Assembly: GCA_913060495.1 (NCBI GenBank)
Contig: CAJXRP010000007.1
Coordinates: 99,872-163,871, forward strand
Source of the DNA: an uncultured Gammaproteobacteria bacterium
GTDB taxonomy: Bacteria > Pseudomonadota > Gammaproteobacteria > Pseudomonadales > Pseudohongiellaceae
DNA length: 64,000 nt
Direction: 5' to 3'
The notes under the pieces are model-generated. The model made no database searches, had not been told where the DNA came from, and worked only from the letters and a program-made list of their open reading frames with translations. How positions within the stretch are numbered: the first letter of the stretch is position 1; every line of letters starts with the position of its first letter. Shown here piece after piece: positions 47,574-54,889 of this stretch. Both the position numbers and the translations under genes were made by a program.

Positions 47574-47634
47574 GGTCTAAGTCATGGGAGCGGCTATGTA
47601 GCGCTGCCTCCTCATTGATTGATCTGTTATGTAT
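47574..47634 (-). repeat. Degenerate attC site
   Basis: On the minus strand ACATAACAGATCAATCAATG keeps the left core, and a GCAGCGCTACATAGC hairpin follows. The right core reads CTTAGAC instead of GTTRRRY. It follows the cupin gene. Confidence 0.7.
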
Positions 47635-47636
47635 TC

Positions 47637-48002
47637 TCACGCAATCCTTGGGTCAGCGGAATGGGAATGCAGTGTTGGCCCAGGGGTTACGTAGTACTGC
47701 TTTACTCTCTCCAAAATTTTTTGACGGTGCCAGCAGCCTCTCGGCACTACAATAAATGAGCCTGCTGTGAGGATAAAGGTCTCATTCCCTTCAGGCTCAT
47801 TAGGAAGAATTTCAATCTCAATTCTACCTTCGATAATGTGTAAAAGTTCGTCGCATTCTGGGTGCATTTCCCAAGGGGATTGACCGCCGGCTTCGGACCA
47901 AAATGCGCCTGTACCGCCAGAGTCGAATTTCTGCAATTCTAGAAATTCCATCTCTTTAGCTGTATCTAATTGTAGTGATGGATTAACAATTTCAACTTTC
48001 AT
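47637..48002 (-). CDS. Cupin-domain protein (integron cassette)
   Basis: 121 residues, a single cupin barrel without a signal peptide. WEMHPECDELLHIIEGR and VPRGCWHRQ give the two cupin motifs with His, Glu and His metal ligands. The ATG is directly adjacent to the attC at 48003-48054, and the stop is directly followed by degenerate attC 47574-47634, so the gene fills its cassette. Function is unknown. Confidence 0.75.
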   Translation of the reverse strand: MKVEIVNPSLQLDTAKEMEFLELQKFDSGGTGAFWSEAGGQSPWEMHPECDELLHIIEGRIEIEILPNEPEGNETFILTAGSFIVVPRGCWHRQKILERVKQYYVTPGPTLHSHSADPRIA

Positions 48003-48054
48003 CTATTAACTCCTAGGCGACAGCCCGGCATCCTTCTTGATCAGTTAGTAATGT
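48003..48054 (-). repeat. Degenerate attC site
   Basis: On the minus strand TAACTGATCAAGAAGGA matches the array's left half, and the right core is shortened to GTTAATAG. The whole site is only about 50 bases. Confidence 0.6.
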
Positions 48055-48167
48055 GTTCCGAACACAAATGGGCAGCACTGCGCACTGACGTGTTCGATTG
48101 AAAAAGCTGGTGATACCAACTTTTAAGAATTTGGGGCGGCTTCAATGAGCTCCTCGAATCCTATTTT

Positions 48168-48272
48168 TTATTGTTGAATAGCAATATAAGTACCAAGGAT
48201 GATCACTAAGATCAAAATCTTGATGAGTTGCTTCTCGCGTTTGGGTTGCTCTGTTCGATTCACCATGGACAT
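48168..48272 (-). CDS. Small single-TM protein of 34 residues (cassette)
   Basis: Two possible ATGs (48272 and 48266) give a short basic start (MVNRTEQPKREKQ) and one helix (LIKILILVIILGTYIAIQQ) before the TAA. It lies just after the R' core of the attC at 48275 in array order, the usual place for a cassette start codon. It is shorter than most annotation cut-offs. Confidence 0.45.
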   Translation of the reverse strand: MSMVNRTEQPKREKQLIKILILVIILGTYIAIQQ

Positions 48273-48274
48273 AA

Positions 48275-48342
48275 GCCTAACGAAGGCATATGAGCATTTA
48301 TATGGGTTGAGTAAACCATATGTATTAATTGGCGTGTAAGAG
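48275..48342 (-). repeat. Probable divergent attC site
   Basis: The minus strand has a perfect R' consensus GTTAGGC (48275-48281). The left core is uncertain: either TTACACGCC near 48335 or ACTCAAC at 48306-48312. CATATGG/CCATATA provides an internal hairpin. It lies just after the stop of the membrane protein at 48361. Confidence 0.5.
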
Positions 48343-48360
48343 GCTCGTTGCTTTCGGAGG

Positions 48361-48786
48361 CTACTCCGAGTCTGTGCTCTCGGGCTTGCTATCTTTGGGC
48401 CTAGATGTGATGCCCACAACCAAAAAGACAATGCCTATTGGAACAAGCTCAGTCCTGCCGTTGCCAAGAATACTAGGGAGCATAAATAAGAATCCCGCGA
48501 GCACCCAAAGATGTGCAGTGTATTTTTTCATAGTAGGCTTAGCTCCAAAATCGATCGCAAACGCGCTCAAGTTAAAATCATAAAACAATGAGAAAAGAAT
48601 TCCGGACGCACCTAGGCCATTTGAAATGGAATATGGCAAGGAGCGAGAATCGAGGCGACCTATTTGTAGCAGGAAATACGTGCCGACAATTAGTGCAGCT
48701 CCGATTATTCCAATTCCGTCAGCAAAAGTTATTTGAGCCATTAATTCTCCGCCAGCACTGCTCATACTTTGCGCCTTCTCGTCCAT
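48361..48786 (-). CDS. Apparent fusion of a CBU_0592-like membrane domain with a second small membrane protein
   Basis: 141 residues. Residues about 22-78 (ADGIGIIGAALIVGTYFLL, then a YSISNGLGASG-type segment and LFYDFN) fit the CBU_0592 membrane family but stop short of its last helix. At residue 86 a new protein-like start (MKKYTAHLWVLAGFLF, ATG at 48531) begins a second two-helix unit with a charged tail. No attC lies between the two, so two cassettes may have joined in frame by a deletion. It starts 7 bases after the helical-tail gene at 48794. Confidence 0.65.
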   Translation of the reverse strand: MDEKAQSMSSAGGELMAQITFADGIGIIGAALIVGTYFLLQIGRLDSRSLPYSISNGLGASGILFSLFYDFNLSAFAIDFGAKPTMKKYTAHLWVLAGFLFMLPSILGNGRTELVPIGIVFLVVGITSRPKDSKPESTDSE

Positions 48787-48793
48787 GCCTGAT

Positions 48794-49294
48794 TCACCAA
48801 TTCACAAGATCGATCCAATACTGATGGTATGGCTTTCCCTGAATTATCGAATCTACCTCGATTGCAAATTCTGCTTCGAACCCATTCTTCCCAATAGTAT
48901 TCCACCAACTTCTAGTTCTCTCGGTTCCCAATAGGAGCGCAATAACGTCAGCCTCTTGGTTCCATACCTCTTCATTAAGAACGCCTGCTTGATATTGCCG
49001 AAAAGCAAACTCACGCCGACTAAACGACAGCAGCATAAGACTATCCAATTGGACTTTCTGTTCGAAGTTCATTTCAATTGAATTATCAACAATAAATGAG
49101 GACAACTCAGGGTTCTCTATCCATATGGTCTGTTCAAATACTGCGCTTTCAGCGAGGCTTTGCCTCGACTGACTGTTTATGGCGTCAGTGGTTTGTTGGG
49201 TTTGGATTGCCAAGTAGAGGAGAGTTACCAAAATTGCAATTGAGCTAATTATCTCAGCTATAGATGCCCATTTTGTCCAGTTCATGTCTTTCAT
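48794..49294 (-). CDS. Single-TM helical-tail protein, recurrent cassette family, member 1
   Basis: 166 residues (163 from the inner ATG at 49285, which matches the MNWDAIG starts of its paralogues). An N-terminal TM helix (WASIAEIISSIAILVTLLYLA) is followed by a mostly helical soluble tail with RSWWNTIGKNGFEAEF near the end. The same layout and motifs are seen in the products at 54202, 55917, 59636 and, more distantly, 63390. Function is unknown. No attC separates it from the next gene, so this cassette carries two ORFs. Confidence 0.72.
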   Translation of the reverse strand: MKDMNWTKWASIAEIISSIAILVTLLYLAIQTQQTTDAINSQSRQSLAESAVFEQTIWIENPELSSFIVDNSIEMNFEQKVQLDSLMLLSFSRREFAFRQYQAGVLNEEVWNQEADVIALLLGTERTRSWWNTIGKNGFEAEFAIEVDSIIQGKPYHQYWIDLVNW

Positions 49295-49343
49295 ATAGTG
49301 ATCGATTATCTCGGTTTACAGTGCTATCGGTATTGTTATGTTT
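49292..49343 (-). repeat. Degenerate, shortened attC site
   Basis: On the minus strand ACATAACAATACCGATAG keeps the left core, and the right end reads CGATCACTATATG in place of GGGCGTTATG. Confidence 0.5.
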
Positions 49344-49373
49344 TTGGCCAACTAGAATATATGTGCTTATCTA

Positions 49374-49742
49374 CTATTCTTCTTTCTCCGTTTGTACAAG
49401 AAAGTAAACCGCAGCAAAACTGCCTAGTAGAAATACCGGATATCTCATCATGCCAAGTAAGTTCATGTAGTCAGGTGGTGCAAGTGCGTTTATTGCATCT
49501 GTATACCTTGATGCCATTAAGCCTGAAAAAACAATTCGACCAGCATAGACTATACAGAAGCCGGCATATAACACAGCCAACGTATAGGTTTCCCGTGGCT
49601 TTAGATTCCGGCCAACAAAATGGGCGGCAATTATTAGAGCAAATGTAACGGAAACCCAATAATTGAAAGCTGTATCAATGTGTTCAATTGAGATAAATAG
49701 AAGCTCATGGAGTCCTTGCTGATCAATTTCCTGTCCGTCCAT
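49374..49742 (-). CDS. Multi-TM cassette protein, recurrent family, member 1
   Basis: 122 residues with about four membrane helices. It shares with the products at 55396 and 60322 an N-terminal polar stretch, a first helix, then the F-x-x-A-x-F-V-G-x-x-L signature (AAHFVGRNLKPRE) before further helices. Function is unknown. It occupies a cassette between two decayed attC sites. Confidence 0.65.
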   Translation of the reverse strand: MDGQEIDQQGLHELLFISIEHIDTAFNYWVSVTFALIIAAHFVGRNLKPRETYTLAVLYAGFCIVYAGRIVFSGLMASRYTDAINALAPPDYMNLLGMMRYPVFLLGSFAAVYFLVQTEKEE

Positions 49743-49756
49743 TTTCCTACTTCCTA

Positions 49757-49800
49757 TATCGAATGTTATTAATGTAGCTCTAACCTAATTGTTATATGCC
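49757..49800 (-). repeat. Degenerate attC remnant
   Basis: On the minus strand GGCATATAACAATTAGG is a left core. The rest is collapsed to about 25 bases ending TTAATAACATTC. It follows the cytochrome c'-like gene. Confidence 0.45.
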
Positions 49801-49818
49801 GGTTTCTATCTCAACGAA

Positions 49819-50268
49819 TTATCGATTTACTCTGTGGCAGTTAACACAACCGCCAGCAATTCGACCCGCAAAATAGTAGCTAGGCGGGTCTAGGGCTGCA
49901 GTATTGCGAGCCTGTTCGACGTCGGCTACAAAGTCTTGCATAAAGTCTTGGAGAAATGGGTGACTCGAGCCTGCTTCGCCTGCTTGTAGATTGGACGCGA
50001 TCCGTTCAATGTTGCGTAAAGACCCCAACACTTGTTGCTGCGCCGCCCCCCCAATATTATTTTCCATCAACGCCTGATCTAACAGCTGAAGCTGGAATGC
50101 CATTTGATCCATGCTTGAGTGGAGTTCCTGACCGGTGACGTACTTGAAATCTGGCGGATAAGTGACCTTACGGACAATGCCCGCAAAATCGGCGCATCCA
50201 CTAATAGTTAAAATGGTTGAGAACAATAGAACCATGCGTAGAGCGGTTTGAGTTCGTTGTATATTCAT
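49819..50268 (-). CDS. Lipoprotein with C-terminal haem c motif, cytochrome c'-like
   Basis: 149 residues. A signal with lipobox ISGC (near residue 25) anchors it in a membrane. The rest is helical and ends CVNCH, four residues from the C-terminus. A CxxCH at the very end after four helices is the layout of cytochrome c'/c556. It could bind small gases or carry electrons in the periplasm. It lies in a cassette between attC relics 49757 and 50329, and a haem protein is uncommon cargo. Confidence 0.7.
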   Translation of the reverse strand: MNIQRTQTALRMVLLFSTILTISGCADFAGIVRKVTYPPDFKYVTGQELHSSMDQMAFQLQLLDQALMENNIGGAAQQQVLGSLRNIERIASNLQAGEAGSSHPFLQDFMQDFVADVEQARNTAALDPPSYYFAGRIAGGCVNCHRVNR

Positions 50269-50328
50269 AGAGGTATATTTCTCAAAAAATGTTGAAAACT
50301 TATGGCTGCCAGATGGTCGGTTTCTAAT

Positions 50329-50393
50329 TACATAGCGTCGTGAATAACAGAGTTGGTGAGGCTGATTTCTTTAATGATTTGTTTGTCATGTTT
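50329..50393 (-). repeat. attC site, moderately degenerate
   Basis: On the minus strand AACATGACAAACAAATCATTAA gives the left core and inner box, and TTATTCACGACGCTATG the right. The central hairpin is weak. Confidence 0.65.
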
Positions 50394-50475
50394 CGAATTC
50401 ACCGGATCTAGTTTTGCTTAGGATGGCTAAAAGGAGTGGCTTGAATCCCGCTTGAATAATTTTAGGAGGAAATCG

Positions 50476-50592
50476 ATGGCGCTTGTAGATTGGTTTTGCT
50501 GGTTCCATGGCGCAATTCTTGCCTGGGCCGCAGTAAGAACAATACCGAACAGGGCGCCGCGCTGGTCTTGCGGTGCCCTGTCATTCGCTTAG
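50476..50592 (+). CDS. Possible 38-residue small ORF
   Basis: AGGAGG lies 6 bases before the ATG, an unusually strong ribosome binding site for this window. The product is Trp- and Cys-containing (MALVDWFCWFHGAILAW) and ends within a hairpin. It runs against the array direction and overlaps the end of the racemase gene by 4 bases. The coding evidence is only the start signal. Confidence 0.25.
   Translation: MALVDWFCWFHGAILAWAAVRTIPNRAPRWSCGALSFA
50549..50581 (-). terminator. Hairpin after the enolase-superfamily gene
   Basis: ACAGGGCGCCGC and GCGGTGCCCTGT form a 12-bp stem with one G-T pair, 8 bases after the stop codon on the minus strand. TTCGGTATTGTTC follows, so it may terminate transcription inside the array. 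Confidence 0.5.
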
Positions 50593-51803
50593 AATTTTTC
50601 GATCAGATCCTCCCTGAACGTAACTCCGAGGCCTGGGCCCTGAGGCACTTTAATTTGTCCGTCCGCTTCTAGAACGGGCGGGTTCTCGAAGACCTGCCAG
50701 CCCTCGAAGATATCCGCGTGCGGCGGTTCGTGAATGAACTCAGTTATCGGTGCGTTTGGCATGGATGCGATAAGGTGGATTCCGCAGATATTGACTAAGC
50801 GCCGTTCAAATGGCGCCGAGTGCGGCGAGACTTGTCTGTTGTATGCTGCTGCGAGGGTCCCGACAGTGCGGGACATTAGAGGTCCTATATCGCCTATCTC
50901 CGGCATGAGGACGTCGAAACATCCTTGCTCAAGAAGCCATCTGAACTCATGGATACCCCAATTTGCCTCGGCGCCGGCCATAGGCATAGCAAGGAGTTTG
51001 TTCAGCTCCGCCAATTGCTCGTAGTTGTAGCGGGGCAGTGGCTCCTCGAGCCAATATACGTTGAGCCGCTGGTACTCCATCGCCGTGTCGTAGGCACGCT
51101 TAAAGTTCCAGAGCGTAGGGTCTTCACCATTGGCGTCTGCGTCGCCGGGTGCCTTGTTGCCATCGCAAAGGATGTGAAAGTCATCGCCCACTGCGTCTCG
51201 AACCAACTCCACGACGCGGATATCCTCTTCCATCGTCCTGAACCCGGAACGTATTTTCATGGCGCGCCAGCCGGCCTCTTTGAGTCCTATGGCGATTTCG
51301 ACCCTGTCTTCTACAGTGCCGATGCCCCACATAGCCGCGTAGGGCAGGACTCGGTCGCGCCCACCGCCCCAGAGTTTGTAGAGCGGTAAATCTGTTGCTT
51401 TGCCCAGCAGATCCCAAAGCGCGATCTCTACCGCGGCGCCCCATCTGCGCTGCGGACGATATAGCGCCTTGGCATGCTGATTGATATCAAAAGGGTCTGT
51501 ACCAACGAGTAGCTGTTTCACGTACTCGATGTTCTCTGGAGGGATCCCGGGGCCGATGCCCACTAGGCCTTGATCCGTGTGCACTTCAGTCACGGTGAAA
51601 TTGCCAATTTGAACGTGTAGCCCACCACGGGGAGTATCGACGCGTCGGGCAAGGATGCCCTTGTCTTCGATTAGCTTGATCCTGATCAATCGGATATCAG
51701 TGATCTTTAGGCGTGCCGACTGTGCCGCCAGCGCAGCCTGTGGCAGCATCAATGGCATTGTTGCAAGGCCGGGCAACTTGGTTAAGAAATCTCGTCTACG
51801 CAT
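50589..51803 (-). CDS. Tat-exported enolase-superfamily (mandelate racemase-like) protein
   Basis: 404 residues. The N-terminus is a twin-arginine signal (RRRDFLTKLPG, ending ALAAQ). The catalytic barrel shows the KxR motif in RAMKIRSG, metal ligands in ILCDGNK, WLEEPLP and AGAEANWG, and SPHSAP late. This pattern suits acid-sugar dehydratases. Exported enolase-superfamily enzymes are rare. At 1.2 kb the gene is large for a cassette. It lies between attC 50329 and 52048, and the 244 bases upstream hold no gene. Confidence 0.82.
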   Translation of the reverse strand: MRRRDFLTKLPGLATMPLMLPQAALAAQSARLKITDIRLIRIKLIEDKGILARRVDTPRGGLHVQIGNFTVTEVHTDQGLVGIGPGIPPENIEYVKQLLVGTDPFDINQHAKALYRPQRRWGAAVEIALWDLLGKATDLPLYKLWGGGRDRVLPYAAMWGIGTVEDRVEIAIGLKEAGWRAMKIRSGFRTMEEDIRVVELVRDAVGDDFHILCDGNKAPGDADANGEDPTLWNFKRAYDTAMEYQRLNVYWLEEPLPRYNYEQLAELNKLLAMPMAGAEANWGIHEFRWLLEQGCFDVLMPEIGDIGPLMSRTVGTLAAAYNRQVSPHSAPFERRLVNICGIHLIASMPNAPITEFIHEPPHADIFEGWQVFENPPVLEADGQIKVPQGPGLGVTFREDLIEKF

Positions 51804-52047
51804 CGCGGCTTCCTGTCTGTAGTCAAATTAGTAGAATTACCATATGATTTTTATTGTTTCTTTTCAACTACAACCGAGATCGGCCCATTATTAACTGACT
51901 GATCTTCTGTCACTTTCATGGACACTTTATGCGCGCGGCTTTCTATAGCTTTCGGGTTATTGATAACCCAAAGAGAACCGGCGGGTCGATGAACGGCGCT
52001 AAAGAGATTGTGGTTGAACGTGTGTTTTTACTAATGTTCTTTTCGGA

Positions 52048-52114
52048 ACATAACGCCATTGATAATAGGGGCAGTCGCAAAGCACTGCTTCATTCTTGAT
52101 CTGTTTGCTATGTG
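52048..52114 (-). repeat. attC site
   Basis: The outer sequence is conserved (ATAACGCCATTGATAATAGG on the plus strand) around a GCAGTCGCAAAGCACTGC hairpin. The left core is slightly altered (GCTATGTG). It follows the membrane protein gene 52139. Confidence 0.85.
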
Positions 52115-52138
52115 CTTTTGTATAACTTTTAACGTCTT

Positions 52139-52717
52139 TTACTGCTCGAAGTCTAAGCCAAGTGAAGCTACTAGCTCGTAATAACCAATAAATATCATTA
52201 GAAAAAATACTACTATTACAATTTCATGTATATAACTCTTACTGTGAAAATAGTCTCTGTCTCGATGGTGAACAACATCCATAAGTTCATCGGCAAATCG
52301 AATAGATAGGAACGTGCCAACAGCGGAGAGGAAAACAACGGCCCAGTATGGATATGGCGTGATAAGAATGAGATGTAAAAGCGTTGTTAATTTCGTTGCT
52401 TCATAGTACTCAACGAAATAGAGCGACGAAACGACATTAATCAGTATCGCCAAAACCCAAACGGCAATCTCTGAAACGAACATGCGAACGCCAAATATCA
52501 TTCGAAGTGGAAAATCCAGTAGGAACCCGGCGTCAGCGATTGGAGTACATAGAACAAAGAAAGACCATGTCAGTACAGACGCAAAACCCCCTGTCACTAA
52601 ATCATATTTAATGCTGAGGTAGACAAAGTAACTTAACAGAAGGAGGCAGAGGAGAAAAAATTTGTAGAAGAGCTGTTTCTTAGGGTGTGATGCTTTTTCT
52701 TCGATAGAGGCCGTCAT
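52139..52717 (-). CDS. Multi-TM membrane protein of unknown function (cassette)
   Basis: 192 residues with about five membrane helices; a charged stretch (ELMDVVHHRDRDYFHSK) separates the first four from the last. No family was recognised. The ATG lies at the edge of attC 52717-52774 and the stop 25 bases before attC 52048, so the gene fills the cassette. Confidence 0.7.
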   Translation of the reverse strand: MTASIEEKASHPKKQLFYKFFLLCLLLLSYFVYLSIKYDLVTGGFASVLTWSFFVLCTPIADAGFLLDFPLRMIFGVRMFVSEIAVWVLAILINVVSSLYFVEYYEATKLTTLLHLILITPYPYWAVVFLSAVGTFLSIRFADELMDVVHHRDRDYFHSKSYIHEIVIVVFFLMIFIGYYELVASLGLDFEQ

Positions 52718-52774
52718 CTAATCGCTCTTAGCTTAAGTCGCTTCAATTAAGATTGTTGATTTGATTGTTATGTG
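52717..52774 (-). repeat. attC site
   Basis: On the minus strand CACATAACAATCAAATCAAC gives a full left half, and the right half is shortened and ends GCGATTAGATG. The central hairpin (TTAATTGAAGCGACTTAAGC) is atypical. Confidence 0.75.
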
Positions 52775-52801
52775 TCGCTGCCGTCATCTCTATGCTGAAA
52801 T

Positions 52802-53278
52802 TTAGGGTCTTTTCCATACAAAACGGCGATTCTCACCATTAAGTAAAGTAAGTTGTGATCCGCTAAATGAGTATGTTCGGACAGTTGATGTGCCCGCAGC
52901 GGTTAGAAACGAACTTCCGATTATATTATGTGTAACTGTTTTGTTTTCTTCGTCAATTTCGTAGGTTCCGTAGTATGCGGAATAACTAGACAAAAGTGCT
53001 CTAAGACCTTCGATTGGCATATCGTCAATTCTTCTATCTAGAATTTCCGAGCGGCCAAGTCTTTCAGATTGAAAGGACATATAACCATTGGCACTGTAGC
53101 TGATGGATCCAATCATTCCGACCGAGTTCTCTGGAACTTTCCAATTTCCTGACTCGTCAAGAACTTGTGAATGGACGAGTAGCCAGGTACCAATAAATTC
53201 ATCTTTATCACTGGCGTTACTCGTTTGTGTGAATAGTAGAGCAGAAAGCAAAAATATGAATGTGTTTCTAACAGCCAT
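52802..53278 (-). CDS. Exported lipocalin-like domain protein (cassette)
   Basis: 158 residues from the ATG at 53278, chosen because GAGAGG precedes it and a signal peptide (MAVRNTFIFLLSALLF, cleavage near SNAS) follows at once. The body has the lipocalin-like pattern FIGTWLLVHSQVL, SISYSANGYMSFQSE and a closing LLNGENRRFVW. It starts 2 bases before the upstream ORF's stop region ends (TGAGAATG), so the cassette is bicistronic. A chromosomal relative lies at 11059-11526. Confidence 0.75.
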   Translation of the reverse strand: MAVRNTFIFLLSALLFTQTSNASDKDEFIGTWLLVHSQVLDESGNWKVPENSVGMIGSISYSANGYMSFQSERLGRSEILDRRIDDMPIEGLRALLSSYSAYYGTYEIDEENKTVTHNIIGSSFLTAAGTSTVRTYSFSGSQLTLLNGENRRFVWKRP

Positions 53279-53280
53279 TC

Positions 53281-53544
53281 TCAACCTCTCTTTGAGTTTT
53301 TCTGAGCTATGAAATACCACAAAAATGGTAACGTAAACAATAACCCATTTAGTATAAGAGCTATAACTATGGCAGCAGGGCCGACGCTAAGCCCTAAAAG
53401 AAGCTGAGTTAGTAATAAGCCAGGCACGAGAACTGGTTTCAAAACCTCAATGATGTAAATGCCCAACCCAAGTGGGGCTATTACAAACAATACTGAACCG
53501 AGTACAAACCCATAGATAGTCGACTTGATATATAGTCTGATCAT
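53281..53544 (-). CDS. Small membrane protein, first gene of a two-gene cassette
   Basis: 87 residues, almost entirely hydrophobic, with about three helices (including GFVLGSVLFVIAPLGLGIYI), ending in a basic tail QKNSKRG. Its TGA lies 2 bases before the ATG of the lipocalin-like gene and overlaps that gene's ribosome binding site, so the two are translated together. No family was recognised. Confidence 0.65.
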   Translation of the reverse strand: MIRLYIKSTIYGFVLGSVLFVIAPLGLGIYIIEVLKPVLVPGLLLTQLLLGLSVGPAAIVIALILNGLLFTLPFLWYFIAQKNSKRG

Positions 53545-53623
53545 TACTAAGCCATCCTACTTAATAGCCTATCCTACTAGCACCAATATCTTTGAATTCA
53601 TGACTACTAAGACAGATTCAGAC

Positions 53624-53690
53624 ACATAACGCTCTTAATAATGCGGGCAGTCGCGAAACACTGCTTCCTTGTTGATTTGTTTGTTATGTT
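53624..53690 (-). repeat. attC site
   Basis: Standard array site with both cores and a GGGCAGTCGCGAAACACTGCTTCC hairpin, about 67 bases. It closes the cassette of the gene at 53692, whose stop codon lies 2 bases outside it. Confidence 0.9.
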
Positions 53691-53691
53691 C

Positions 53692-54150
53692 TTAGTCGGT
53701 GATTTTTGGTCTCTTGATAGAGAAATAAAGCATTATGAGCATGATCATCGTAAATGGAAGATTAATCACAACTCCAGGGATCAATGGTGTGGCGCTTAAG
53801 GCCTTGAAAAATCCCATTTGATAGAAACGGGTAAAGTACTCAAGTGAGGCTAGAAGATAGAATATAGGAATCATTGACTTGTACCTAATACAGGCCAGTA
53901 AATATAGAAACCCGATGATTATTTGAGACAAGCCCCATAAGGCAAAAATAGAAACTATTGTGTTGCTAGCACCTTGGGAATACGTATCAAGAGGAATTTG
54001 CGCTATAGATTGCGCTCCGCCATCAGATGCAAACATGTGATGCTGGCTTCGCCATAATGTTATAGCGGTGAAAAGATAGAAGAACCAAAGGGTAAATCTG
54101 TGGCCTCTAAATTCATTATCTATCTTTTCAGGAAAGAGGTTTTTTAACAC
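53692..54150 (-). CDS. Four-TM membrane protein of unknown function (cassette)
   Basis: 152 residues and about four helices. The N-terminal part reads RGHRFTLWFFYLFTAITLWRS-like, followed by FASDGGAQSIAQIPLDT and a second helix pair with LYLLACIRYKSMI. This layout is seen in small uncharacterised membrane proteins. The stop lies 2 bases from attC 53624-53690. Confidence 0.65.
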   Translation of the reverse strand: MLKNLFPEKIDNEFRGHRFTLWFFYLFTAITLWRSQHHMFASDGGAQSIAQIPLDTYSQGASNTIVSIFALWGLSQIIIGFLYLLACIRYKSMIPIFYLLASLEYFTRFYQMGFFKALSATPLIPGVVINLPFTMIMLIMLYFSIKRPKITD

Positions 54151-54170
54151 ACTCGACTCCCATCTCGTAT

Positions 54171-54234
54171 GAACATTGCGCTGCGAATAATAGAGTCAGC
54201 GTTAGCTGCCTCCTTTTTGATTTATTTGTTGTTG
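54171..54234 (-). repeat. attC site
   Basis: Standard hairpin (GCAGCTAACGCTGAC) and right half. The left core reads CAACAACAAATAAATC. It encodes the last residues of the upstream-cassette ORF, which stops at 54202 inside the site. Confidence 0.85.
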
Positions 54235-54696
54235 GCTACTTAACTCTACTATACCTTTTTCCACTGCACGGCAAAATTCTGGAACAAGTTTGTAAAGCAT
54301 GTCGCTCTGTTCATTCCAATGTGGAATTCCACTCGGATTGTCTTTCAAGAAATTGACTAGATATTCAGTCTCTATTCTAGGGGATTTAATATTGGCTTGG
54401 GTAGCGACTCCGGCAACGCCAGCAAGAAAAAGCTCTAGAAATAGCATTTTTATCCGTTGTGCTTCTCCCTCTGTAAGGTCAGTGCCTGAATTTGCTTTAG
54501 CCAAAAGGTCAGCCAAATCAGGATCTGTCATTAATGCTTGTCGAAAACGGGAATGTCCTTCAATTGTTCCCAAAGTAGAAGCGGTCTCAACGGCAACTCG
54601 TGCATGTCTCGTCTGCACTGCCAAATACAATAACGTAGCGATTACAGCTATTGCTCCTAAAACTTCACCTAAGGCTCCAATCGCATCCCAATTCAT
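54202..54696 (-). CDS. Single-TM helical-tail protein, recurrent cassette family, member 2
   Basis: 164 residues. It starts MNWDAIGALGEVLGAIAVIA, a TM helix almost identical to that of the 55917 product, then RHARVAVETASTLG and a helical tail with DPDLADLLAKA. The C-terminal part differs from its relatives and the final residues (QQQINQKGGS) are read from the attC itself, so the original end may have been replaced. Function is unknown. Confidence 0.72.
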   Translation of the reverse strand: MNWDAIGALGEVLGAIAVIATLLYLAVQTRHARVAVETASTLGTIEGHSRFRQALMTDPDLADLLAKANSGTDLTEGEAQRIKMLFLELFLAGVAGVATQANIKSPRIETEYLVNFLKDNPSGIPHWNEQSDMLYKLVPEFCRAVEKGIVELSSQQQINQKGGS

Positions 54697-54759
54697 TTTT
54701 ATTCCCCAATTCTCATGGTTCTTATTGTCCGTCTTCGGTTAGCAGTCAACGCTTTGAAA

Positions 54760-54824
54760 CACATAACGCCCTTAATAATATGATGGTGCGAAGCATCATT
54801 CCTTTTTGATTTGTTTGTTATGTG
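54760..54824 (-). repeat. attC site
   Basis: Standard array site with full cores and a GATGGTGCGAAGCATCATTCC hairpin, about 65 bases. It follows the SnoaL-like gene. Confidence 0.9.
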
Positions 54825-54889
54825 TCGATCGCCCAGATAATAACGTCTGGTTTCGTCTGATAAATCACACCAACACTAATTGTTAATGC

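Noticed and set aside
48168..48431. 87-residue frame extending the 34-residue cassette gene upstream
   Set aside because: The longer form crosses the attC and overlaps the neighbouring gene; only the short form from 48272 fits the cassette layout.
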